Position numbers and translations under genes: made by a program
The notes under the pieces: generated by a model
The model's input: the letters and a program-made list of their open reading frames with translations, nothing else
Database searches by the model: none
What the model was told of the DNA's origin: nothing
Shown: in pieces, positions 1 through 9,932 of the stretch
Layout: each line of letters opens with the position of its first letter
Position numbering within the stretch: the stretch's first letter is position 1
From: Thoreauomyces humboldtii
Lineage: Eukaryota; Chytridiomycota; Chytridiomycetes; Spizellomycetales; Powellomycetaceae
Reading direction: 5' to 3'
NCBI GenBank assembly: GCA_027596035.1
Contig: JADGJA010000221.1
Coordinates: forward strand, 1-29,288
DNA length: 29,288 nt

Positions 1-27
1 TGGTGGTGGTGGTGGTAGTGGTGGTGG
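1..27. repeat. TGG trinucleotide run coding for polyproline
   Basis: The first 27 bases are TGG repeats with one TAG interruption. On the minus strand they read CCA codons of the CHERP-like gene, giving a proline run in its low-complexity region. Confidence 0.8.
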
Positions 28-926
28 AGCAGGGACCGGAATCGGTGCGGAGGATGGAGGATGTGACGCTTGCGGGTCAAAATGATGTTGTATATGGCTG
101 TTCAAGGATGGGGCGGGAAGAGGGAGGGCGGCGAGGTTCGGCGGCAAGGAGTTGAGGTCGCCGCCGGCTAGCTGATTAAGGAGCTGCAGTGCATGTAAAG
201 CCGTCATATCAAACGGTTGCTGTTGCTGCTGCTGAAGTTGATGCTGAGCCAGCGACTCCGAAGGTAGCGTGCTAAGAATGCTGGCCTGCTTCAAGTATTC
301 GATCTCTGCGACATCGAATACGCCTTTCGCTTCCCACAAGCGAAGGACCTTCTCGATTTTCTCAAGTCGCTGAGGGTCACCCCCCGCACCTGACACTACA
401 GCTTGGATCAGGGTACCCAGATGTGGTAGCATGGTCTTGTTGACCCAAGCCCGTTGCTGCGAAACCCTGGATGAAGCCGGTCGAACAAGGAGTCAGGACT
501 CGTGGCATCGGCTTTTTCGAGGTCAGGCTAGAGACTTGCACGGGGAACTCACGCATTGAAGACGATATCGTTGGCAGCCCAAAGGACGTGGAGTTTGTGT
601 TTCCAATCGCGGCCCACAGCAGCAGTTGCGGCCAGGCAACTGGCTACCGCGTTGCATTGTTCGACGGTGCCGCAATGTCTGAATACCCAGGACGTTGCTG
701 CATGGATGTTCTTCTGCGTGCCTTCCGCTTGCAGAGTGTCCAAGATCTGAGCGAGGCCTGCAACGTTATCGTTGTTGATTGGACCGCCGCCGAGAGAAAC
801 GGACAGGTCGTTTTGGGAGAGTAGGAGTATGTGAGCTGGGTCAGGAGGTGGCAGGACGGACGACGAGGACTGCTGCGCGGCTGTGGCCAGAAGAGCGGCT
901 AGGAGGTGGGGCGGAAGGCCTTCCAT
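1..926 (-). CDS. CHERP-like CID-domain RNA-processing protein (5' part, cut by window edge)
   Basis: Two exons are visible: 926..553 and 466..1, with an 86-bp intron (donor GTGAGT, acceptor CCAG) that keeps the frame. The ATG at 926 opens MEGLPPHLLAALL. Residues about 40-160 form an RPR/CTD-interacting domain. Segments such as WKHKLHVLWAANDIVF and RLEKIEKVLRLWEAKGVFD line up with the KLHLIYLINDVLHHC and KIARLLQLWEKNGYFD parts of animal CHERP. A Gln run and a Pro-rich stretch follow, as in CHERP, and the frame is still open at base 1, so the C-terminus lies outside. Family knowledge: CID proteins bind the phosphorylated RNA polymerase II tail, and CHERP associates with the U2 snRNP. The N-terminus is shorter than in animal CHERP and lacks an obvious SURP module. 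A SCAF/Nrd1-type CID protein is the alternative. Confidence 0.75.
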
Positions 927-1247
927 CACTTTACTTGTATGAGAGGAAGCAGTTGATATCGTCACCAAGATTGCACAGAAGGTTCATGCGGAGGGGAGAC
1001 GCTCGGGTGCCCAAACCAAAACGGTGTGCAACCCTTCGCAACGGCTACCAGAGGACGACGGAGGACAAGATCACCGATAAGGGCGAGTGTGTCCGATTGT
1101 CTAGGACATCTCCCCACCTGCTTCCCACCTCCCTTCCTTGTATAACGCAACAGCTGCGCCTCGCCAGGCCAACTCCAACGCTTTTCTCCAAAGAGGGCAG
1201 CGTAACGACTGTATAGACCGTTGATCTACTACCCATAGGAAGCAGCC
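927..1247. promoter_or_regulatory. Divergent promoter between the CHERP-like and ABCF genes
   Basis: These 321 bp separate two outward-facing start codons and must hold both 5' UTRs and core promoters. No TATA box or recognisable operator is evident. The open frames here have no domain similarity and begin with non-ATG codons or overlap the opposite gene. Confidence 0.5.
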
Positions 1248-3978
1248 ATGCCGCCCAAGAAGAAGAACAACAAGAAGAAGAACCAGGACGACTGGGATTC
1301 TGACAAGGAGGACGGCGCAAAAGCTACTCCTGTCCCAGCTCAGAAGGCTCCTGCAGCGGCCGTCTCGAAAAAGGACAGCGACGACGACGACAATTCAAAG
1401 CCGGTGGCAGCAACCTCGGCTCCCGTGGCCGCCGCCCCAAAGAGCAAAAAGAAGAAGAACAGCAAGAAGCAACAGGACGACTGGGACTCGGACAAGGAAG
1501 AAAAGGTCCTGAGCCTTGGCTCTGCGAAGAACGTCCATGACGACAGCGACGCCGAGGAGCGGCCGCAATCCCCCGCTGTGTCGGCCGGAACAACGAAAAA
1601 GGGCAAGAAGGGCAAGGCAGCTCCTCCAGCGCCTCCTGCCAATGCCTTTGCCATGCTGGACGACGAGGACGACAATGCAGAGCTACCCGGATCCGGTAGC
1701 GACGATGACGCGGCGGAACTGAACGAGGGGGCCGAGAAGCCAAAGGGGAAGAAGGGGAAAGCCTCCAAGAAGGACGACTCGGACGACAAATCGCAAAAGA
1801 GCACAAAGGTCAGCTCAAAAACCTCCACACCTCTGGGCTCCGATGACGAAGGCAACGCCGATGAGCAGGAAGGCGAGAAAAAGTTAAAGAAGCCGAAAAA
1901 GTCGCGCGAGGAGAAAAAGAAGGAAAAAGCGGAGAAGAAGATCAAGAAGAAGGTCGTAGCAGGTTCCGATGAAGAAGACGAAGAGCCGGTGGTGGCCGAC
2001 GATGACAAGCGGAGTACGCCGGGCTCCTACGGGTATGCCTCCGGGCAAGCTCTTGGACCCGACGGCACGAACCCTGCCGATGCCATTGCTGTCACTGGAA
2101 ACCTGCTCTCTCCTCCCAATTCTCGGGATCTGCAGGTCGAGAAGCTGACTGTTCAGGCGTTCGGCAAGCTGCTCATCAAAGAATCGGAGCTTTCGCTCAT
2201 CAATGGGCGAAGGTACGGCATGATCGCCCCGAACGGTTCCGGAAAGTCTACTCTCCTCCACGCCATCGCATGCGGTCTTGTCCCCATGCCTCGCATCCTT
2301 GACGTGTACCTGCTTGATCGCGAGTTTGGGCCTACCGAGATGACATCTATCGAAGCTGTCTTGGAGATCACTTCGCGAGAACACGAGCATCTCATGAACG
2401 AGATGGAAGACCTGCTCGGCAACCCGGACAAACACGCCGTGCGTCTGGACTACATCCAAACCCGTCTTGTAGAGCTTGAAGCCGAGGGTGGCGAGCGCCG
2501 CGCCCTTGACATACTCAAGGGTCTTGGTTTCACGGATGCCCTTATTGCAACAAAGACGAAGGACCTTTCCGGAGGATGGAGGATGCGTATCGCTCTGGCA
2601 CGTATCCTCTTCGTCAAGCCGACCCTTATGCTACTCGACGAGCCTACCAACCACCTCGATCTAGAGGCTGTTGTGTGGCTTGAGGACTACCTTCTGCACA
2701 ATTTGGAAGGTAAAGCGTCAGGACATTAGGATTTGGGGGTCATAAAATTCTTCTGCTGATGAGTTCCTCCTTAAACGAATTCAGGCCATACCCTTGTCAT
2801 GACCTCCCATTCCCAGGATACCTTGAACGAAATCTGCACAGACATCATCCATCTGAATCACCAGCACCTCGACCATTATCCCGGAAACTACGACACATTC
2901 ACAAAGGTCCGTGCCGAGCGCGATGTAGTCCTGGCCAAGCGTGCCCGCGCTGCCGAAAAGCAGATGGCCAAGATCAAGGACGACCTGAACAAGACGGGAT
3001 CCAAGCAACAGCAACAAGCCAAGAGCAAGGTCAAGGCCATGGAAAAGCGGACGGAAAAGGAGCAGAGCAAAGACAAGTTGCTCGCAGAGGAAATTGTCTA
3101 TGACAAACCCCTCAACCTCCGCTTCAACGACTGCGGAGGTGGTCTGCCTCCTCCCGTGCTCAAGTTCGTCGACGCCGGCTTCAACTACCCCGGTGGCCGA
3201 AAACTCTTCCACGACCTCAATTTCGGAATTGATCTCGACTCGCGGATCGCTTTGGTCGGTCCCAACGGAGCTGGAAAGTCGACTCTTGTCAAGCTCATGC
3301 TGGGTCAGCTAGCACCCACAGAGGGAACGGTAACTCGGGATACCCACCTTCGGATGGCTCAGTTCCATCAGCACATGGGGGATCAGCTGGACATGGACAT
3401 GTCGGCTGTGCAGTGGCTCTGCTCTCAATTTAAGGATTGGAGGGATCAGGAGATGCGAAGAGAGGTCGGCCGGTACGGTCTCACAGGCAAGTCACAGGTC
3501 ATCCCCATGCGGCAACTCAGTGACGGACAACGTCGTCGCGTCATCTTCGCCTACCTTGGACTCAAGACTCCCCACATGTTCCTCATGGATGAACCAACGA
3601 ACGCCCTGGACATCGAAACCATTGAGGCGCTGGCCGAGGCCCTTGAGGAGTACGATGGCGGTGTCGTGTTCATCACCCACGTACGTACTTTAGTCCTAAT
3701 TCCACGGAACGCATGTATCGAACTAGGATTTCTGACTTCGTCGTTTTCTGTCTTTCCAGGACTTCCGATTAATTGACCGCGTCGCCAAGGAGATCTGGAT
3801 CGTCCAAGATGGCGAGGTTGAAGGTAACGCTTGCTAAGGCTGGTCAGAAATGTCCCTTCAAGCTTCCCTTGACAGTTTATTTCACTTTACAGAATTCGAG
3901 GGAACGATCAGGGACTACAAGGACAGTTTGAAGGCCAAATACGCCGAGCAGAGAGAAGCCGCCGAGGCAAACGCCTAG
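1248..3978 (+). CDS. ABCF-family ribosome-associated ATPase with long acidic/basic N-terminal extension
   Basis: Four exons (1248..2709, 2785..3680, 3760..3823, 3893..3978) give 835 aa. Introns are 75, 79 and 69 bp. Residues 1-280 are Lys/Asp/Glu/Ser-rich low complexity, and the motif QDDWDSDKE occurs twice. Two ABC cassettes follow with no membrane segments, as in class F. NBD1 has Walker A PNGSGKST (about 327), signature SGGWRMR (about 440) and LLDEPTNHLD (about 463). NBD2 has GPNGAGKST (about 645), LSDGQ (about 732) and MDEPTNALD (about 754). The cassettes (SHSQD, GRYGLTGK, LSDGQ) resemble ARB1/ABCF2, while the extension recalls ABC50/ABCF1 or eIF5B N-termini. The family acts on ribosomes in translation or 40S/60S biogenesis. 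NBD2 has NALD instead of NHLD. Family assignment is firm; the choice between ABCF1 and ABCF2 is not. Confidence 0.93.
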
Positions 3979-4165
3979 AGCAGGCCTACCCTTGCCAGCC
4001 GGCACCCCATCTTTCTTTTTGTTTACCGTCGTTGTATTTTCTTTATTTTCAATGCACATCTGTAACTCCATTAAAAGGTCTTCATTCATCTCTCAGCTGC
4101 AGTCACATGCACGTTTCTCCGGCGTGCCTCTGGCGTCCTAGCCAGCGCCGGGACCCCCATCTGCC
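3979..4165. other. Convergent 3' region of the ABCF and ArfGAP genes
   Basis: This 187-bp stretch between two stop codons is T-rich around 4012-4050 and contains ATTAAA near 4070, a possible polyadenylation signal for the ABCF gene. No gene is seen. Confidence 0.4.
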
Positions 4166-6249
4166 TCAGAACAACGAGTTTTGGTTGTTCTGCTGCTGCT
4201 GGCCATTCCCCTGCCCTACCGTAGCAGTGCGAGCATTGAACGACGGGCCAAGATCGGCAAAAGGATCCGCCTGCTGAGGTCTTTGCGACGGCTGGGCCTG
4301 CTGGGGCTGCGACTGCAATCCAAAGCCACCGAGGTCTTGCTGGACTCTAGGCTGTGTTTGGGCAAAGTCCTGGCCACCATCAAACGGCTACGGGGGCAAA
4401 GAGGTGGTTTGTGAGTGCTGCAGTCGATTTCATTAACGGTCGTGAGCCACTCACATTCGCCTGACGACTTCCATATGTGTACTGCTGCGACGGTTGCTGC
4501 TGTTGCTGCTGGAATTGTTGGGGTTGCTGGGCGTTGCCGAACGGGTTGCTAGATCCGAACCCGCCGCCAAACTGCTGCTGGCCGCCAAATTGCGGATGCT
4601 GTTGTTGCTGCTGTCCGAACTGCTGCTGCATTCCAAACTGCTGCTGGTGCGGCTGCTGAAACTGCTGACCGTTGAAATGCTGATGCTGGCCAAACTGCTG
4701 CTGCTGCCCTCCGAACTGCTGTTGACCTGGAAACCCTTGTTGCATCTGCTGTTGAGGGTATCCTCCGCCGAACCCGGACATCTGTCTGCTCTGCTGTCCA
4801 AAGCCCATCTGGTTCGACTGAGCAGGAGCCGAGTTGAAGAGCGACATGATGCTGTCTTTAGCAGGCTTCGACGCAGCGGTGGGGGCGTTGAACTGTCCGT
4901 TGTTGCCCTGCTGTTGCGCGGCCTGCTGCTGAGGCTGGGCCGCCGGGGTGGACGAGAACAGATCTTCGCCAAAGCCGCCGAACGGATCATTGGCAGCGGC
5001 CTGCTGCGGCAGCTGGGACTGATTCTGGTTCTGACCCTGCTGGTCCGTCCCGCCTTGCTGCTGGCGAGTATTGCCCCTCTGCCCCTTGTTGGCAGAGCTA
5101 GGCGGACCACCTAGAAGGAACGAGCCGGCGTTGGCCGACTCCACACGAGGCGGGACGGCCACAGCCGCACCGTTTTCCCTCCTGTTCTTAGCGTCCAGGA
5201 GACGGTTGGCGGCATTTTCGAGCTGACCGGAAGCCGCATTCAAAGCCTGAAGGTTCTCCTCGTCGTTCGGGAATCCCATGGCCTTAAGGGCTGCAAGCGC
5301 TGTCTGAGTTCCGGCCACCTGACTAACAAACGACTGCTGCTGCTGGCTGCTAGAAGCGGTGGGCTGAGAACGACTAGCCGGTGTCAGCGCCGAGGACGGA
5401 CGAGCGTTCGAGCGTGACTGACTGCTTTGTTGCTGCTGTTGGGCTGGTGGAGCCTGGGGTTGAGAAACCAGAAGGTCGATGGCGGCGTCGAGCTTTCCGT
5501 TGGCTCGCTTGAGCATGCTAATACTCCTACTATCATCTTCGAAGCCCATTCCACGCAGCGCCCTGAGTTGGGTGGCGTATGTGTTCGTGTCGTTCACCTG
5601 AGCGCTGCTGGCGATCCGGGACTAATGGGGGGAGGAGATGCCATATCAATGCTGAGTCGAATTGACAGTTGACCCGGAGAAGGTGGGGGACAAGACTCAC
5701 ACTGCCGCCCGGCGTCTCAAAGTTTCGCTTCTCGTACTTGTTGCGGACGTACTTCTCCATCTCCTGATCGCTGTGGGAAGGAGCAGGTGGAGCACCACCT
5801 GCCAGGAACTTTTCGTTCGCCTTCTTGTTTCCCCACTGCTTCATGAACTGTCGAACGAGACAGATGAGAAACGCTCGAGGGACTTCGTGCAGTTCGCACT
5901 CCACAGCAGAAATCCTTGCGAACCTCAATCTGCTCGGGGGTCCACGAGTCCAGTGTGATCGACTTGATCTTGGATATATGGGTTCCGAGCTTGCGATGCA
6001 GACCACCACATCGGATGCCTTTTCGACGGAAAGGGGCAGGCGAGTCAGCAATCGACTTCGGCAGGGCATACTCGTGCGTGACTCGTGCTTACAGAGAAAG
6101 CATCCAAGATTGGTGCTTGCCCAGCGAGGGCCGCGCTCGTTGCAGTCAGCGCAGTTCTGGTTGTCGGGAAGCGTTAACAACTCCTGCAGCACCTTGACAT
6201 GCTGTTCGTCTCGTTTCTTTTTCTCGCGGTCCGTCAATTGTGTGGCCAT
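4166..6249 (-). CDS. ArfGAP with two UBA domains and a Gln-rich NPF/DPF tail (Gts1/Ucp3-like)
   Basis: Five exons (6249..6093, 6018..5924, 5847..5701, 5597..4455, 4387..4166) give 587 aa. The N-terminal ArfGAP zinc finger is complete across the first splice: C33-x2-C36-x16-C53-x2-C56 and the arginine finger R61 (CIRCGGLHR), followed by WTPEQIE and EKYVRNKYE. Two UBA-like three-helix segments follow, with GMGFEDDS (about 139-178) and AMGFPNDE (about 231-271). Residues 280-587 are very rich in Gln, Gly and Phe and contain one NPF and two DPF tripeptides. Family role: stimulates GTP hydrolysis by Arf GTPases at Golgi or endosomal membranes. UBA domains bind ubiquitin; NPF binds EH domains and DPF binds AP-2 ears. 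Introns are 74, 76, 103 and 67 bp; the second has an uncommon GTTCGC donor. The nearest known relatives are yeast Gts1 and fission yeast Ucp3. Confidence 0.93.
4480..4760. repeat. CAG/CTG-rich coding microsatellite region
   Basis: Imperfect CTG/TTG trinucleotide runs (CAG/CAA on the coding strand) encode the polyglutamine blocks of the ArfGAP tail. The repeats are interrupted by Phe and Gly codons, so this is compositional enrichment and not a pure microsatellite. Confidence 0.75.
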
Positions 6250-6963
6250 GTTATGGAAAGGATGCTAGAGAGGATCAGATCAGACGGGGAAATTCTATGA
6301 TATGGGTAATATCTGCGAGGCACAGAAGCGCGAGGAGAGAAAGATGAGGAGAGAAGGAGGGCTTTCTTCGTAGGAGGCGTATCATTGCTGCGTTCTGTCT
6401 CGGCTCGGTCCTCGGGGCATTTTCTGTATTTAGATTGCAAACGCTACACAAAGGTTTTTTGCGATTCATACGGTTTGACAAAGGCCCTTTTACAAGATCT
6501 CCGCCGCATCGTCTTCTTAGTGCGATTGGACGAAGCAGGGCGGACCTTCTTTGTAGTCCATGCCGTGGCCAAGTCAAAGCGGAAGGCTGGAAAGCCATTG
6601 CGGACCGACCATCGGAGTTACGTAATCAACGGCGCGCGCTGCATAATTCCTTTGGCTGTTGAGGGAGCGCCTCGTTTGCCTATTTAGTTGCGACCGTTGC
6701 GCTTGGCCTCCCCGTTCACATCCTGAGAACCAAACCTCGCAACGCGGTCTGACCATCGAAAAGATAATCGTGTACCGGATATTCAAGACTTTCTTGCCAC
6801 ATTGGTAGCCTGGAGAACAGATCGTGTCCTGTATTTCAGAACAACACTCCCCGACAGACCACATCGCCCAGGAGGCAGACCTGTTCGCCACCCGCCTTCG
6901 CACAACACCCCCGCAAGCCTTTCCGGGCGCAGAGTCTGAGACGTTTCTTCAAGAACAAAAGCA
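6250..6963. promoter_or_regulatory. Divergent intergenic region (ArfGAP / unrecognised gene)
   Basis: These 714 bp lie between the ArfGAP start and the start of the small gene at 6964. The open frames present (e.g. 6385-6687) show no domain, no plausible introns and no family resemblance, and I judge them chance frames. No clear promoter element could be identified. Confidence 0.4.
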
Positions 6964-7562
6964 ATGATTCCCCTTGGTCGCTCGATTCCCAACCTCCCCA
7001 CAACTTCGGACGGCCAGGCCCAGCAGCCCCCGGCTGGTCCTGCTGCTTTCGGCATCAATCGCCGTCGCTCGTCCATCGATGTACGTCCTTTGTGAAGAAG
7101 GTAGTGCATCGTGAGCATCCATTTGATTCTTCCAATCCTACCTGGCTTCTTGAACAGGCGATCATGGGCCACTTGCGCTACGTGGGACAGGTGACAGTAT
7201 ACCGTCGTAAGTTCCGATTGCACTTGGAAACTGATATTCTGGCACGTTCCTAGTTCGGCGCAGGAGTGATGCAGGACTTATCGCAGCCTCGCTCCAACCA
7301 GGCTCAGCCCGCTCAGCTCCAGCGTCCGAGCATGCAGCTCCCCGGAGGTTTCTTGGGAATGCAGTCCCAGCAGTCGTTCGGATCGTCCACCGGATCTCTC
7401 TTCGGACGTGCTCCTTCGTCCCTCAACCTCAACGACCCTGCCAACGGTCAAGGCGGCAGCGTCGTTTCCGTCTTTGGAGGCGGAAGTGGTGCTCCTGCGC
7501 AGGCCACCGCTCCTCTTACCGGCCCCAAACTTCCCGCTGCCGAGGAGTTTTTGTCGATCTGA
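6964..7562 (+). CDS. Small unrecognised protein, Gln/Pro/Ser/Gly-rich
   Basis: I do not recognise this protein. The proposed model has exons 6964..7080, 7158..7190 and 7254..7562 (152 aa); the introns have donors GTACGT and GTGACA and acceptors AACAG and CCTAG. The ATG at 6964 opens MIPLGRSIPNLPTTS. A basic RRRSSID stretch ends exon 1, followed by a short segment AIMGHLRYVGQ, then a low-complexity tail with many Gln, Ser, Pro and Gly residues ending EEFLSI. No signal peptide, membrane segment or catalytic motif is visible. A second splice solution is also in frame: donor GTAAGT at 7207 with acceptor GCGCAG ending at 7263, giving 154 aa. Coding status rests on three frames that join without stops across consensus introns. 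It lies between the ArfGAP and DSN1 genes. Confidence 0.6.
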
Positions 7563-7939
7563 ACGAAAAGTTTGGTCGAACCTTCTGAACCTTGGGAGGG
7601 TTATTTGTTGAAGGTGACTCGGGACGACATCTGCGGAACTATTCCCACTACCTGCTTTTGTTGAGGTCGTTTCGTAATGAAGCCCTTTTCTCTTTTTCTC
7701 TTGTGTTTTCCGCCTGTTTTTCTTTTTTTCGACGGCCTGATACATGGGGAAGCGTTTGTGAACGCTCCCAGACCGTAGCAATCTTAGTAGCTTATGGAAG
7801 CGAGGAATACAAAAGCTCGCAAAGTTGCTTTGTCTACTTCACACACAGGATCAGAGTGTCGATTTACGGCGGGTGCAACCCACCGAGACACTACAGCCCC
7901 ACAAAACTTCTCCCAACTCGGCTCTACTGCTTGTCTTTC
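7563..7939. other. Convergent 3' region with T-rich tracts
   Basis: These 377 bp separate the stop of the small gene from the stop of DSN1. Thymidine-rich runs at about 7686-7728 are typical of fungal 3' ends on the plus strand. No gene with a supportable start and structure is present. Confidence 0.4.
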
Positions 7940-9666
7940 TCAGGTCAGCGGTTTGGCGACCGACAGCAATCGCAGAACGTCCATAGGATCCACAGGCTTG
8001 ACGAGTTTTTCCTTCTCTTCGTAAGCCTTCAGAACCTTCTCGAACACTCCGTCCGCAAACTTGCGAGTTCCGTATTCGAACGCTTGCACTCTTTCTAGCG
8101 TATCAAGAGTTGAATCGACCTGGTTCGTTCGAAGCTCAGAGATCAGACGTGTGCCAAAAACCATTTGAAACAGCATGATATTTACATCGACTTGCAGATT
8201 CTCGAAGGCTTCTGTCATCCAGTTGCTGAGTTCCTGAGCGTAAGCTCCCGGTTGTAGTCGCTCCAGGATTGCAAGGTCGCTAGATGTGAGCTCTGCTTCC
8301 GATAGGCCGTGTTTCAGTCCATCTTCGTCCAAGTTGTCCGGTTCGTCAGTGGCGGGATGCCGCAATGTGTACTCTTCCAAAAGTTCCTTCCATTGAGCTT
8401 CTTCCAGCTCTAACCTGTAACAGATTAGGCCATTAGTTCTTTACCCAGTGAATCCATGGATTGAAAGATCGTACCTTTCTAGTTCTGCCTTCAAGGTTAC
8501 TAGCTTCTGAGCGTTTATCGCGTTTTGTGGATGTGGCAGCTTTTTCACGGGACTGCCGGCTAACTCGGAGGATTCTGCCTAAAATCAAAAGGTAAAGATC
8601 GACGATGTGGACAGATGAGTAAATACGATGGAGAACCGGGACTTCCCCTGGAATACGTACCGGTCGGTGATACCATGAAGTGTTGATTTGCTTGCTCGTC
8701 AATCCTACAATCACATCGTTCTGCACTTCGCGCACTGTAGAATTGAAGAGTACCGTTTAGCGTATACGCCCGGGATTTCTTGATGCAGTTAGGATTTGCT
8801 TACGTATTGCAAGCAGCGCAGGGTCGAGCTTGCTGGTCTCAGAAGAGCGATCAACCAAGCTCCGTTGAGCGCACCATACCAAAAGCTGGCGCATGCGATT
8901 CGGATCGGAAAGGTCGGCGTCGATATGCCGATAGAAGTCTTCCGGTTCGATGGTCTCGTGCGGTTGTGCTGAACAGACAGGGCGACATGAGCCACCTAAC
9001 ATTTTACCGGTGAAGTGCACATGCTTTCCACGTACGGCAAAGTCCATTGTGAGCCGTAGATGTCCGCTTTCCGCGTAGTCCAATGCTGCTTCGACGTCTT
9101 CCAACGCCACCACCTCCGACGGTCTGCCGCATGTTCTTGTTGCGAGCAATCATGGGCGTATCCCCCGTCAGCGGAATCTCGAGCGTGTAATCCTGGTTCC
9201 CCTCTTTCCATTCTCCCAAGGGTCTCCGGAGCTGTCCCACTGACACACGCGGTTTCAAGGCGCGTACGCGCGGGTCGATCATTCCGACTGGGTGCGTGGT
9301 CTTTCGACGATCAACGTTTCGTTTCGCGGGGTGAGGCGTGGCCTGCACTGTCTCCACTCCCGGATGTTGCTGTTTTTTGGCTTGAGGTTCGGGTTGTCGG
9401 ACTGGTGCTGTTGTTGCTGGTGCAGGCACGGCAGCCGCTGCGGACTCTTTCGGCTCGGCAGGCTTCCGCTTCCCGGTTGTGCCTTTGCCAAGCGACTTCT
9501 TCAAAACCTTCGCCGGCTTGAAAATGAAACCAAGATCGTTGCACACATCTTCTATAGCGACCGCAGCTCCGCGTCAGAAAAAAGGGGAATGATAATTTCT
9601 GAGGTTCGTGTCGGTTGGCGTACCAGCTTCGCCCGGATCGCCGGGATCTCGACGTCGGTGGCTCAT
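7940..9666 (-). CDS. DSN1: Kinetochore MIND/Mis12 complex subunit DSN1 (Mis13)
   Basis: Six exons (9666..9624, 9551..9036, 8968..8804, 8734..8661, 8578..8475, 8414..7940) give 458 aa; introns are 72, 67, 69, 82 and 60 bp. After a basic, Ala/Pro/Gln-rich N-terminus comes the DSN1 hallmark RRRSSIGLRGKRTS (about 166-180). It is followed by FYRHIDADL...NRMRQLLVWCAQRSL (about 197-223), which matches Mis13-type proteins. A short exon ends TSWYHRP, also conserved in the family, and the C-terminal half looks helical or coiled. Role: a structural subunit of the four-protein Mis12/MIND complex, which links inner kinetochore CENP-C to Ndc80 and KNL1. Basic residues around serines fit Aurora B/Ipl1 sites known in DSN1. 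Start: the ATG at 9666 is followed by a 14-codon exon that splices in phase (MSHRRRDPGDPGEAE). It is divergent from the N4BP2L-type gene. Confidence 0.92.
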
Positions 9667-9932
9667 AATACCATACGCGATCGCTAGTTAGCACGAGCAA
9701 TCGCGAGTGATTGGTGAAGGGGTCGTCGTTTTCTTTTTGGTGGTGACCGACGCTTCCCTGATTGTTGTTGGTCGCGGGAGGGACGCATGCGACTAGCTGG
9801 GGGGCGAGTGCAGTCCAGCTAGGTCGGACACCGGGTACCTGTCTGATACGCTGTCCCACAACCACGAGAAAGATGAGGAAAGCTTTCCCTCTCTCCCACA
9901 AACCCACAGACTGCAAGTTGTCCATCCGAACA
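9667..9932. promoter_or_regulatory. Divergent promoter between DSN1 and the N4BP2L-type gene
   Basis: A 266-bp interval between two outward-facing start codons. No canonical promoter box is recognised. An in-frame ATG at 9873 could extend the plus-strand protein by 20 residues. Confidence 0.4.

Noticed and set aside
1340..2008. Long Ser/Phe-rich antisense frame opposite the ABCF N-terminal extension
   Set aside because: It is the complement of Lys/Glu/Asp-rich codons; composition alone explains the lack of stops and there is no domain.
6385..6687. Open frames in the ArfGAP upstream region
   Set aside because: About 100 residues, no domain, no consensus splice partners and no Gly/Ala codon pattern like the neighbouring genes.
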